From the NCBI GenBank assembly GCA_024680795.1, contig JAILBR010000062.1, positions 1 to 44,824 of the forward strand: DNA of 44,824 nt. Reading direction: 5' to 3'. Position numbers and translations under genes: made by a program. Position 1 is the stretch's first letter, and each line of letters begins with the position of its first letter. The stretch comes from Bacilli bacterium (GTDB lineage: Bacteria; Bacillota_I; Bacilli_A; RFN20; CAG-826). The notes below the pieces were generated by a model that saw nothing but the letters and a program-made list of their open reading frames with translations, was not told where the DNA came from and ran no database searches. This document shows, piece after piece, positions 1 to 7,252 of the stretch.

Positions 1-1
1 G

Positions 2-1555
2 ACATTTGAAAACTTCAAAGTTGGTGGCACCGAGTTTAACTTCTCAATAGTTGCTGAAGGAGATGGCGGATACGCTTTAAAGATTGAACTTCAAGGCGAA
101 GATTATTATTTCGTACCAAAAGCTGATGGCGGAGAAGATAACCCAGGTGGTGGAGAACAAGGTGGAGAAGATAACCCAGGCGATGAACCATCTGTAGTGG
201 ATACAAGTGCATTTGCAGGTGTCTATATTGAAGATTTATCTCAATATGGCTCTTCTGGTAGATTAGATCCTGAAAACCGTGAAGGTGGTAGACTCATCAT
301 CAATGATGATGGTACCGCTAGATTATATTATTTCGACGCTGAAGGTGAATATGAATATAGTGATGGTCTTATCATTGAAGGCGATGTAGGCGGCTTTGTT
401 TTCTATGATGCAAATGGTGCTTATGTCGCTACTGAGAATGGTGAAGAGAATCCAGGTGAAACAGGTAATGATATCCGATTCTTATTCAGTTTCTCCCAAG
501 AAGGTGTTTATAAGTTAGAATTGTTTGATGGTAATAATGAAAGCCTATATTTCTATACTTTAGAAGATATATATAACTCTCAAGGAAACGAGGATGAAGC
601 ACTCATCGAACAAATTGCGGGCACTTATCAAGCTTCAGTCCCTGAAAGGCAACAAACTACTTATGGAACTACAGCAAGACTTTCCATTGGTTATGATGGA
701 AACGGTATGTTGTCCTTCGATAACGAAGATTTAACGCCATATTTAGGCTCATTTACTGTTACTGGTGAAAACCAAATCACATTTACTTCCGAAGATAAAG
801 AAGTATCAATTGTCCTCAATATTGATGATAATGGCAATCTTGTTTCTTCTTTCGATGGTGGCCGCTTTACTTTCGTGAAAGCAAATGGTCAAGGCGAAGA
901 TGACAAACCAGAAGGCTATCCACAAGATGAAATTGATAAATCTTATCCAGCTGGTGTAACTGATTATTATCCATCCTTTGAAGTTAATGGCGCTTCCTAT
1001 ACTTTTGAAGAAATTGAAAATCAAACTTACCAATTAGTAGTTATGTTACCTGCTGACCAAATACCAACTGATGTCGCTAGAGGTTATGGCGAACTATTAT
1101 TAAAAGATGACTTATATAGATTTGATAATGGTGTTTACATTTCTCAAAATGATCAAATCCAAATTACTTTACAAGCAACTGAAGATAGTTCAGTATTAGT
1201 CACTATTCAATATCTTTTTGAAGAAGGCAATGTTATTTATACACTTAACCATGTTCCAGCTGAAGATCCATGGGATATTTCTGGCGCTGATGCTCAATTA
1301 TATGCTTATGTTTGGAATAACAAGAGTGAAAATGATTGGATTCCATTAGAGTATAACGCTGAAGAAGATACTTACTATATTGAAATTAGCAATACATGGA
1401 TTGGTTGTAAGATAGTGAGATTTGCTCCTGGATCAGTTATTGATTGGGCAACTGGTGCAGATGGAAGCGTTAATGAAGGCGTTGTAATCTGGAATCAAAC
1501 CAGTGATATTGAATTACCTGGAAAAACCAGCATTATCAATTTCACATTAAGATAA
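2..1555 (+). CDS. Modular extracellular beta-rich protein, 5' end outside window
   Basis: The reading frame is open from base 2, so the true start lies upstream; a GTG at 197 is internal. About 517 residues are visible. They contain the tail of one beta-rich module, a Gly/Glu/Asn/Pro linker (about residues 43-62), then two modules that begin FAGVY and IAGTY and end in a strand like GGRFTFVKA, which look like tandem copies of one barrel-like domain. The last 90 residues, with many Trp and Tyr (LYAYVWNN, NDWIPL, VIDWATGADG), resemble the C-terminal region of the amylase at 2209-4797 and may bind starch-like glycans. The acidic composition and absence of membrane segments suggest a secreted or surface protein. 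No catalytic motif is visible. A strong terminator follows. The function is unknown and sugar binding is inference. Confidence 0.7.
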   Translation, partial: TFENFKVGGTEFNFSIVAEGDGGYALKIELQGEDYYFVPKADGGEDNPGGGEQGGEDNPGDEPSVVDTSAFAGVYIEDLSQYGSSGRLDPENREGGRLIINDDGTARLYYFDAEGEYEYSDGLIIEGDVGGFVFYDANGAYVATENGEENPGETGNDIRFLFSFSQEGVYKLELFDGNNESLYFYTLEDIYNSQGNEDEALIEQIAGTYQASVPERQQTTYGTTARLSIGYDGNGMLSFDNEDLTPYLGSFTVTGENQITFTSEDKEVSIVLNIDDNGNLVSSFDGGRFTFVKANGQGEDDKPEGYPQDEIDKSYPAGVTDYYPSFEVNGASYTFEEIENQTYQLVVMLPADQIPTDVARGYGELLLKDDLYRFDNGVYISQNDQIQITLQATEDSSVLVTIQYLFEEGNVIYTLNHVPAEDPWDISGADAQLYAYVWNNKSENDWIPLEYNAEEDTYYIEISNTWIGCKIVRFAPGSVIDWATGADGSVNEGVVIWNQTSDIELPGKTSIINFTLR

Positions 1556-1575
1556 TTTAAAAAGCATTAATACTC

Positions 1576-1600
1576 AAGAGCGGGACCCCGCTCTTTTATT
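1576..1600 (+). terminator. Rho-independent terminator
   Basis: The arms AAGAGCGGG and CCCGCTCTT are perfectly complementary, separated by two bases (effectively a GACC tetraloop) and followed by TTTTATT. It ends the transcript of the extracellular protein. Confidence 0.9.
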
Positions 1601-1849
1601 ATGGAAAAAATTTATTAACTTTAATCAATAAATTGATTAATGATTTTCTTGTTATTAAAAAGTGAAAATTTTTTAGTCATAAATCGAAAAAAAACACCTA
1701 TTTGTTTTATGAGAGGAGTTTTTTTCTTCTCTAAATCCTGCCTACAGGGCGAGAGTCTTGTAAGTGGGTGGTCTTCGTACGTTTCTCCCAACCATTCCGT
1801 ATAGTCTTAAGCAAATAACTGAAAGGCAGGAAGGAAGGAGGTATATATG

Positions 1850-1911
1850 ATGGATGAGATAATCCTGATTATCTTTTACTAGTGGTAATTCTTCTAATAA
1901 AAAAGTCCTAG
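1850..1911 (+). pseudogene. Frameshifted 20-codon hydrophobic peptide gene
   Basis: From ATG 1850 the frame reads MDEIILIIFY and stops at 1880. Adding one base near 1873 restores a frame ending at TAG 1909-1911 that gives MDEIILII, one restored residue, then LLVVILLIKKS: exactly 20 codons, like the intact copy at 41952-42014 (MDEIFLIIILLVVILLIKKG). The gene therefore appears inactivated by a single-base deletion. The Shine-Dalgarno site AGGAGG and an adjacent in-frame ATG at 1847 are retained. Confidence 0.75.
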
Positions 1912-1969
1912 TCTAACAAACTAGGACACCCACTTAAGAAGCGTACATCAGTAATTAATGTTTCTTCTT
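1898..1969 (-). ncRNA. Candidate antisense antitoxin RNA, copy 1
   Basis: On the minus strand an extended -10 box (TG-C-TATAAT, 1976-1981) predicts a start near 1969. The RNA would run through GTACGCTTCT and end at a perfect hairpin (GTCCTAGT, 7-base loop, ACTAGGAC) followed by a T-run, at 1898-1905. It is complementary to the 3' part of the peptide gene and its downstream sequence. The ends are estimates and no convincing -35 box is visible. Confidence 0.55.
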
Positions 1970-2180
1970 GGTTATATTATAGCATAGCGGATAATTAACA
2001 GACATATATTTCTATTCGAGAAGATTTTCCATCATGTGTTAGACAAGTCTATTTGCTATTATCACAATCAAAAGTAAAATGACAGCGATAGCTAAAGCGG
2101 CTATTGAGAATGAAATGTTATACTTAAATTGAACATTGCACTATAAAAATTAAGATAAAGAAAGAATTATTTTTCGATAA

Positions 2181-2202
2181 GAAAGAAAACCGCCGAAGCG
2201 GT
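2181..2202 (-). terminator. Terminator of amylase gene
   Basis: On the minus strand the hairpin ACCGC-TTCG-GCGGT is followed by TTTCTTTC, just after the amylase stop codon. Confidence 0.85.
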
Positions 2203-2208
2203 CTTCAT

Positions 2209-4797
2209 CTATCTCCATTGGATTGTATTGTAGTCTAATACAACTTGTTTGGTATAATCAGCGTCGTTAGTTTGTTTAACTTTGTTACCCCAATCAAGGG
2301 TTTGTCCTTTATTAACGACCACTAAGATATATTTATAACCATTAGAAACATCAAATCCAATCGCATTTCCTTCTTTTGAAGGACTCTTCCAAACACCCTG
2401 TACGCCTTCTTTCCAAGTCCAGATGCCATAGTCATAGCTAGAATCAATATTAGTGACGATGATTGATTTATTCGCTAAAGTGTTGGATTTACATAATGAG
2501 ATAGTTTGATTGCTACTTCCAAACTTATTGGATGCTGTCACTTTAATAGTGATCGCTCCATCGCTTAAAGAGGAAGGCAAGTTAATAGTGGAACCGCTTA
2601 AAACAGTTTCGACACCATTATTGATTTGATATTTGACACTGGTAGGGTTACCAGAAACATTAACAGTGATATTTTGGCTACCAGAATATATCGCGTTATA
2701 GTCACCAAAACTGATTGATGGTGCTTCACCTAAATCATTAGGATCGATTAAGAAAGCGATGCCACTAGAAGATAGGTTAACAGTAACTTTGCCATTACTA
2801 ACTGTATAACTCTTATTGGTGACTAAATCGGTATAAGAACCATTAGCTAGATTTGGAACGTTAACTTGAATAGAGCTATTATTGTTATTGACTGCGACAA
2901 TCGCGGCACCTTTTTTACCTCTGACATTGACAAAGCATCCATTATCAGTTGATAAAGCTTCGCTTCTACCGACAAAGGCATTATGGAATTTATTAGCGGC
3001 CACGATTTCAGCATCCTTATAATTGGTTTTACCAATTTGGCCCATTTGTCCTCCATCATTTGGACGAGCAAAATATAGACTTGCCGCATCTTTTCTACTA
3101 GCTTGAACGGCATAGGCTTTATGGATTTTATCTATAGATACATCTGTTGTTTCTCTTTCGTCATTCGCGTATGTATCATGACTTTCAGCCCATAGGACAA
3201 CTTTCTCACCTTTTAGACCATCACTATAGGAAGAACTAGATAATCCTCCGACGTTATTTTCTTTGATGGCTTTTAAGACGGTGAAACCAGTACGGTTATC
3301 AGTAACTGACATATATTTGGTATATGAAGAATAACTTCTAGAAGATCCTGGTGCTCCTAAGATTTCACCATAGACATATGGTTTTTCATAACCTTTACTT
3401 GTCGCATAATTAGCCACTCCATTTAAGACAGTTGGCCAATAGTTACTAGCGTATTCTTCTCCATCATCTGGAGTTTCGATATGTTTAGCAGCATCAAATC
3501 TAAATCCATCGATACCACAGTCAACATAGTCTTTAAGCATACCTAAAATACTATTTTGAACAGTAGTGTTTTCAGTTTGAATATCAGGATATCCACCTAA
3601 TGCATATTTAGTGATTTCAAAAGTGGAAGACCAGGCACTACCAATACCATTCTTATGAATGAGTTCGTTATTATAGATTTCTGGTTCATAGTTTCTCGCC
3701 CCATCATTGATGCGATTCCAATCGCCTCCACCTAAGTGGTTGCTAACGATATCAACGATAACTTTGATACCCTTAGCTTCAGCAGCGTCACACATCGATT
3801 TAAGTTCATCTTTAGAACCTAAGACATTTTGTCCGCTTCCGGCAACTTTAAAGCCGAGTGGTTGATATAATTTCCACCATTGGCCACGCCATTCACCTTG
3901 ATAAGGGTCTTTTTGTGGCTGCATAGGTGATAGTTGAATAGTTTTATATCCTGCCGCTTTGATTTCATCAAGATTATTCTTAATTGTATTCATCGACCAG
4001 TTCCAGCAGTGGAGGATAGTGGTATCTTGAATGCCGCGACGTACGATTTCTCCTTCATCATCTTCTGGTTCAACTGGTTTAGCGGTAACAGTGACATTAC
4101 ATGTCGCTTTCTTTGAAGTATCGCTGACACTTGTTACTGTGATGGTGGCAGTTCCTGCTTTTTTAGCAACAACTTTACCAGTACTACCAACAACCGCGAC
4201 AGTTTCGTTACTACTTGACCATTTTATAGTTGGATTAGTAGCGTCATCAGGAGAAACAGTGGCTGATAGAGTTTCACTATCTCCTTCTTCTAACTCTAAT
4301 GAGTTAAGATTTAATGAGACACTGGTGACTTTGACATATGTGGTTGGATCATCAGTTCCAGGTTTCTTTTCAACATTAATAGTGCATGTGCCTTTTTTAT
4401 TACCATCTTCAGAGGTAACAGTTAAAACACATTTACCTTCCTTATAAGCGGTGACATTACCTTCAAAATCGATATCAGCGATATCTGGATTGCTAGAAGA
4501 GAAAGTTACTTTCTTATTAGTAGCGTTACTTGGAAGGATTTCAATAGCGATTAATTCAATGTCACCTTCGGTAAGGTCAGTTTCATCGACTTCAAATTTC
4601 ACACTTTGAACATGAACAGTGGTGTCTACAGGTTGATCATCATCATTTTTATCATCATCAGGATTTACTGGCTTATCATCATCTTGTTTATCAGTATCTC
4701 CTGAAGGGGGATTGACTGGGTTAACATCTGTGTTAGTAGCTCCACACGCACTTAAAGTGAATACTGCGAGTAGAGATAATAGTAATTTGCCTTTCAT
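2209..4797 (-). CDS. Secreted alpha-amylase lipoprotein (GH13, AmyE-like)
   Basis: This 862-residue enzyme should cleave alpha-1,4 bonds in starch outside the cell. A lipoprotein signal ends in LSAC, then comes an Asp-rich linker, two BIG2-type immunoglobulin-like domains (about 60-145 and 155-240), and a GH13 barrel that closely follows Bacillus AmyE: ILHCWNWS, DIVSNH, the nucleophile in GFRFDAAKHIE (about residue 435), the acid/base in YGEILG (about 478) and WAESHDTYAND. The C-terminal 150 residues form further Ig-like and Trp-rich modules, likely starch-binding. I chose ATG 4797 over the ATG at 4812 because GAGG lies nine bases upstream of it and the lipoprotein signal starts there. The divergent AraC gene is the likely regulator. 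The enzyme class is well supported; the binding-module family is not assigned. Confidence 0.95.
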   Translation of the reverse strand: MKGKLLLSLLAVFTLSACGATNTDVNPVNPPSGDTDKQDDDKPVNPDDDKNDDDQPVDTTVHVQSVKFEVDETDLTEGDIELIAIEILPSNATNKKVTFSSSNPDIADIDFEGNVTAYKEGKCVLTVTSEDGNKKGTCTINVEKKPGTDDPTTYVKVTSVSLNLNSLELEEGDSETLSATVSPDDATNPTIKWSSSNETVAVVGSTGKVVAKKAGTATITVTSVSDTSKKATCNVTVTAKPVEPEDDEGEIVRRGIQDTTILHCWNWSMNTIKNNLDEIKAAGYKTIQLSPMQPQKDPYQGEWRGQWWKLYQPLGFKVAGSGQNVLGSKDELKSMCDAAEAKGIKVIVDIVSNHLGGGDWNRINDGARNYEPEIYNNELIHKNGIGSAWSSTFEITKYALGGYPDIQTENTTVQNSILGMLKDYVDCGIDGFRFDAAKHIETPDDGEEYASNYWPTVLNGVANYATSKGYEKPYVYGEILGAPGSSRSYSSYTKYMSVTDNRTGFTVLKAIKENNVGGLSSSSYSDGLKGEKVVLWAESHDTYANDERETTDVSIDKIHKAYAVQASRKDAASLYFARPNDGGQMGQIGKTNYKDAEIVAANKFHNAFVGRSEALSTDNGCFVNVRGKKGAAIVAVNNNNSSIQVNVPNLANGSYTDLVTNKSYTVSNGKVTVNLSSSGIAFLIDPNDLGEAPSISFGDYNAIYSGSQNITVNVSGNPTSVKYQINNGVETVLSGSTINLPSSLSDGAITIKVTASNKFGSSNQTISLCKSNTLANKSIIVTNIDSSYDYGIWTWKEGVQGVWKSPSKEGNAIGFDVSNGYKYILVVVNKGQTLDWGNKVKQTNDADYTKQVVLDYNTIQWR

Positions 4798-4854
4798 AAT
4801 TTTTTGCCTCATCTTCTATTATAAAACATATTTTTATAAAATAAGTATAAAAAG

Positions 4855-4892
4855 GAAGCGTACTCACTAGGGAGACTATGCAAGTACGCTTC
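4855..4892 (-). promoter_or_regulatory. Leader hairpin/attenuator candidate upstream of amylase
   Basis: A perfect 10-bp inverted repeat (GAAGCGTACT and AGTACGCTTC, 18 bases apart) lies in the predicted amylase leader. On the minus strand it is followed by CCTTTTTATAC, so it could act as an intrinsic attenuator; it could equally be a DNA operator. Its arms contain GAAGCGTAC, shared with the two repeat elements and the rimP leader. Confidence 0.5.
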
Positions 4893-4967
4893 ATTTTATA
4901 TAGAGAGATTGCTCTTTATAACTAGGTTTTAGAAATCACAACAATTGTTTTGTTTGATTCCATCTTG

Positions 4968-4997
4968 ATTATATATACGAAAGTGCGCAATTTTCAA
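4968..4997 (-). promoter_or_regulatory. Predicted amylase promoter
   Basis: On the minus strand TTGAAA (4992-4997) is separated by 18 bases from TATAAT (4968-4973). Transcription would start near 4961, giving a leader of about 165 bases. That leader contains a 10-bp palindrome (AACAATTGTT, 4940-4949), a small hairpin near 4900-4917 and the larger hairpin at 4855-4892. Confidence 0.6.
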
Positions 4998-5161
4998 ATG
5001 TTTTCTCTAAATAATATAAAAAATTTGCTTTAAAAAATACAAAAAACGCTATAAATTTTATAAAAAATATAATAAAATTGCTATGTAACGTCTAGAATTG
5101 TTATATTTTTCTAGTTTTTAGATTAAAATAGATAAAAAAATTGTTGAAAGAAGGGAAAAAA

Positions 5162-6028
5162 ATGAGTGAAGAGAAATTATTAGAACTTACTGATAATATT
5201 TTTATTGAGAATAACTGGTTTTTTAATATCGAAGAGAAAGAAGTGATCAATCCATCTCGAAGTGGAATCCATGAACATAACTATGCGGAAATGTTTCTTC
5301 TTCTTTCAGGAAATGTCAGTTATTTAATAGATAATGGAAAATATAACTTAGAAAGTTTTGACTTTTTCATTGTTCCACCTCATACCCTTCATAGATTTGA
5401 GCCACTTAAAAAACAAAGCTATAAGAAAATATCATTTATCATCTATCCTCACTTTTTATCAAAACTATCAAGTGAGTTAACTGACTTGAACATCGATTTA
5501 TTTAAAATGTTTGGTAACCATAATTATATTATTAGAGATCCAGAGTTTTCTGTTTACATCAAATCGTATTTAGAGAAGATTGTGAACTTAGAAAAAGAGA
5601 AGAGTTATGGATATGATTTACTTATTGATAACACGATTAGAGAGATATTTATATCGATGAATCGATATTTCTCTATTAATTTTGATAGTCGCATTGTTCC
5701 TTTACGTAACAAAATCATCAGTGAAATTATTAATTATGTCGATAACAATCTGGACAAAGATTTAACATTAAAAGAAATCGCTGAATATTTAAATTTAGAT
5801 CCATATTATGTATCACATTTCTTTTCCAAAAGAACAGGCATTACCCTTCGCAAATACATCATCAAAAAAAGGTTAATTGTCGCTAAAACGCTTCTAGATC
5901 AAGGAATGGAGATGCAAGAGGTAATTAAAAGGATTGGTTTTAACGATATTTCCCATTTTATCCAGTCTTTTAAAAAAGAATATGGGTTAACTCCAAGAAA
6001 GTATCAGCAGACCTCCTTAGGAAAATAG
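5162..6028 (+). CDS. AraC-family transcriptional regulator
   Basis: The protein has 288 residues. The N-terminal half is a cupin-like sensor (HEHNYAEMFLLLSG and a PPHTLHRFEP stretch) of the kind that binds small ligands such as sugars. The C-terminal 100 residues are the double helix-turn-helix of AraC/XylS proteins, with LTLKEIAEYLNLDPYYVS, FFSKRTGITLRKYI and the family ending GLTPRKYQ. ATG 5162 is preceded by AAGAAGGG at good spacing; an upstream TTG at 5141 is in frame but less likely. It diverges from the amylase gene, so control of starch degradation is the simplest inference. The inverted half-sites CTAGAA (5092-5097) and TTCTAG (5109-5114) upstream may be an autoregulatory site. Confidence 0.9.
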   Translation: MSEEKLLELTDNIFIENNWFFNIEEKEVINPSRSGIHEHNYAEMFLLLSGNVSYLIDNGKYNLESFDFFIVPPHTLHRFEPLKKQSYKKISFIIYPHFLSKLSSELTDLNIDLFKMFGNHNYIIRDPEFSVYIKSYLEKIVNLEKEKSYGYDLLIDNTIREIFISMNRYFSINFDSRIVPLRNKIISEIINYVDNNLDKDLTLKEIAEYLNLDPYYVSHFFSKRTGITLRKYIIKKRLIVAKTLLDQGMEMQEVIKRIGFNDISHFIQSFKKEYGLTPRKYQQTSLGK

Positions 6029-6035
6029 AGGGTGT

Positions 6036-6070
6036 TTGATATTTAAATATATCAATCTATGTGATATTAT
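6036..6070 (+). promoter_or_regulatory. Palindromic operator and promoter of the STAS-kinase operon
   Basis: A perfect palindrome (TTGATAT, six bases, ATATCAA; 6036-6055) overlaps the expected -35 region of an extended -10 box TG-A-TATTAT (6065-6070). The position suits a repressor; the XRE protein at the end of the operon is one candidate. Confidence 0.45.
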
Positions 6071-6094
6071 TAATAACTATAAAAGGTACTTATT

Positions 6095-7252
6095 ATGAGA
6101 TTTGAACTAAAAGAGAAAACCCTCGTTTTATATTTCGATGGGGAATTAAATTCCTATAACGCAGATGGCATTGAAAAAGAGATTGAAGATATCATCTCTA
6201 AGAATAAGTTTGAAAATTTAATCTTAGATTTTTCGCGTTTGAACTATATTTCTAGTGCGGGTTTAAGAACAATCTTAAAACTAAAACAACGATATAATTC
6301 CACAAAAATAGTGGAAGCTTCTTTAGAAGTATATGACGTCTTATCAATGACCGGCTTTGTTAATATCATGTCAGTGGAAAAAGCTCTTAAAAGAGTGGAT
6401 GTTACTGGCGCTGAAATTGTTGGAGAAGGATTTTTCTCCACTGTTTACCGCGTTGATAAAGACACAATTATTAAGGTTTTTAATCGTACTAGCGACACAA
6501 ATCAAATCCAAAGAGAATTACACCTTTCTAAGCAAGCATTCGTTTTAGGAATTCCTACCGCGATATCATTTGATATCGTTAGAGTCGGAGACAAATTAGG
6601 CGTTCGTTTTGAGATGCTTGATTGTGACTCCTTAAAGAATACTTATATCAATAATCCAAATCGTTATGATGAGTTAACCGATAAATACGTTAACTTATTA
6701 AAAACAATTAATACAACCGAATCAATGGATAATGAATTACCAGATTCGAAAAATGCATGGCTAGAAAAGCTTAATTTAATTAAGCCTTATTTTGAAGCTG
6801 ATCAGTTTAATAAATTAGAAAAGCTTATTGAAGGAATTAAGGATAGAAATACTTTTGTCCATGGTGATTGCCACTTTAAAAACATCATGGTGCAAAAAGA
6901 TGAACTTATCCTTATTGATATGGATACCTTATCACATGGTCATCCAATCTTCGAATTAGCGGCTATCTATTGTCCATATGTTGCCTTCGAAGAAGATGAT
7001 CCGGGAAATGTTGAGAAATTCCTTGGTGTTAAATATGATTTCTCTACCAAATTATTTAACGACATTGTTACAAGATATATTGGTAAGAATGACGAAGAAA
7101 CATTCGATAAGATCAGAATCGTGGCCTATTCACATATGATGTGGTGGACTTTAGTAAACCAAAAAGATAACTCTAAACGTTTTAATGGCTGCAAAGAACG
7201 TCTATTAAAACTCCTAGATAAGAATTATAAAAATCTTGATATCGGCTTATGA
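6095..7252 (+). CDS. STAS domain fused to APH-type kinase
   Basis: This 385-residue protein joins two domains that are usually separate. Residues 1-100 are a STAS anti-anti-sigma domain, with the family's phosphosite region at YISSAGLR (Ser53/Ser54). Residues 105-385 are a kinase of the aminoglycoside/choline phosphotransferase fold: a glycine loop GEGFFSTV (110-117), the lysine in IIKVF (Lys127), the catalytic loop HGDCHFKN (256-263, Asp258) and the metal-binding IDMD (274-277). All key kinase residues are present, so it should be active. AAAAGGT upstream fits a ribosome-binding site. It overlaps the phosphatase gene by ATGA, so the two are translationally coupled. By analogy with RsbU/RsbW/RsbV the STAS domain is probably phosphorylated and dephosphorylated by that neighbour. 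The kinase substrate is unknown. Confidence 0.85.
   Translation: MRFELKEKTLVLYFDGELNSYNADGIEKEIEDIISKNKFENLILDFSRLNYISSAGLRTILKLKQRYNSTKIVEASLEVYDVLSMTGFVNIMSVEKALKRVDVTGAEIVGEGFFSTVYRVDKDTIIKVFNRTSDTNQIQRELHLSKQAFVLGIPTAISFDIVRVGDKLGVRFEMLDCDSLKNTYINNPNRYDELTDKYVNLLKTINTTESMDNELPDSKNAWLEKLNLIKPYFEADQFNKLEKLIEGIKDRNTFVHGDCHFKNIMVQKDELILIDMDTLSHGHPIFELAAIYCPYVAFEEDDPGNVEKFLGVKYDFSTKLFNDIVTRYIGKNDEETFDKIRIVAYSHMMWWTLVNQKDNSKRFNGCKERLLKLLDKNYKNLDIGL

Larger units (their letters stand above)
1621..1985 (+). repeat. Intergenic element copy 1 (type I toxin-antitoxin-like, degenerate)
   Basis: This stretch matches 41725-42088 in the same orientation, with long identical runs through the leader (for example CTAAATCCTGCCTACAGGG). 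In order it holds a palindrome (TTAATCAAT-AA-ATTGATTAA, 1621-1640), an AT-rich stretch, a small hairpin (AGAGGAG/CTTCTCT), a folded leader closed by TCCTGCCT (1736-1743) with AGGCAGGA (1824-1831), a Shine-Dalgarno site AGGAGG, a broken 20-codon frame, a hairpin followed by T's on the minus strand (1905-1927), the motif AGAAGCGTAC (1937-1946) and a minus-strand TATAAT (1976-1981). There is no transposase, and no target duplication was noticed, so it is probably a duplicated toxin-antitoxin locus rather than an insertion sequence. Confidence 0.8.

Noticed and set aside
806-1033. Minus-strand 75-residue hydrophobic frame inside the extracellular protein gene
   Set aside because: It is the complement of the beta-rich coding frame, with no ribosome-binding site or promoter.
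1730-1840. Known riboswitch (TPP, SAM, lysine, M-box, T-box and others) in the element leader
   Set aside because: None of the consensus motifs that I can recall is present; a covariance search would be decisive.
1621-1985. Insertion sequence or MITE
   Set aside because: No transposase, no matching terminal inverted repeats at both ends and no target duplication were seen; the internal RNA and peptide signals explain the conservation better.
4031-4447. Plus-strand frame of 138 residues inside the amylase gene
   Set aside because: Antisense shadow of the BIG2 domains; low-complexity Val/Thr/Ser composition and no start signals.
7250-7252. Mycoplasma genetic code (TGA as Trp)
   Set aside because: TGA ends the STAS-kinase and TrhP1 frames exactly at overlapping starts, and Trp is encoded by TGG.
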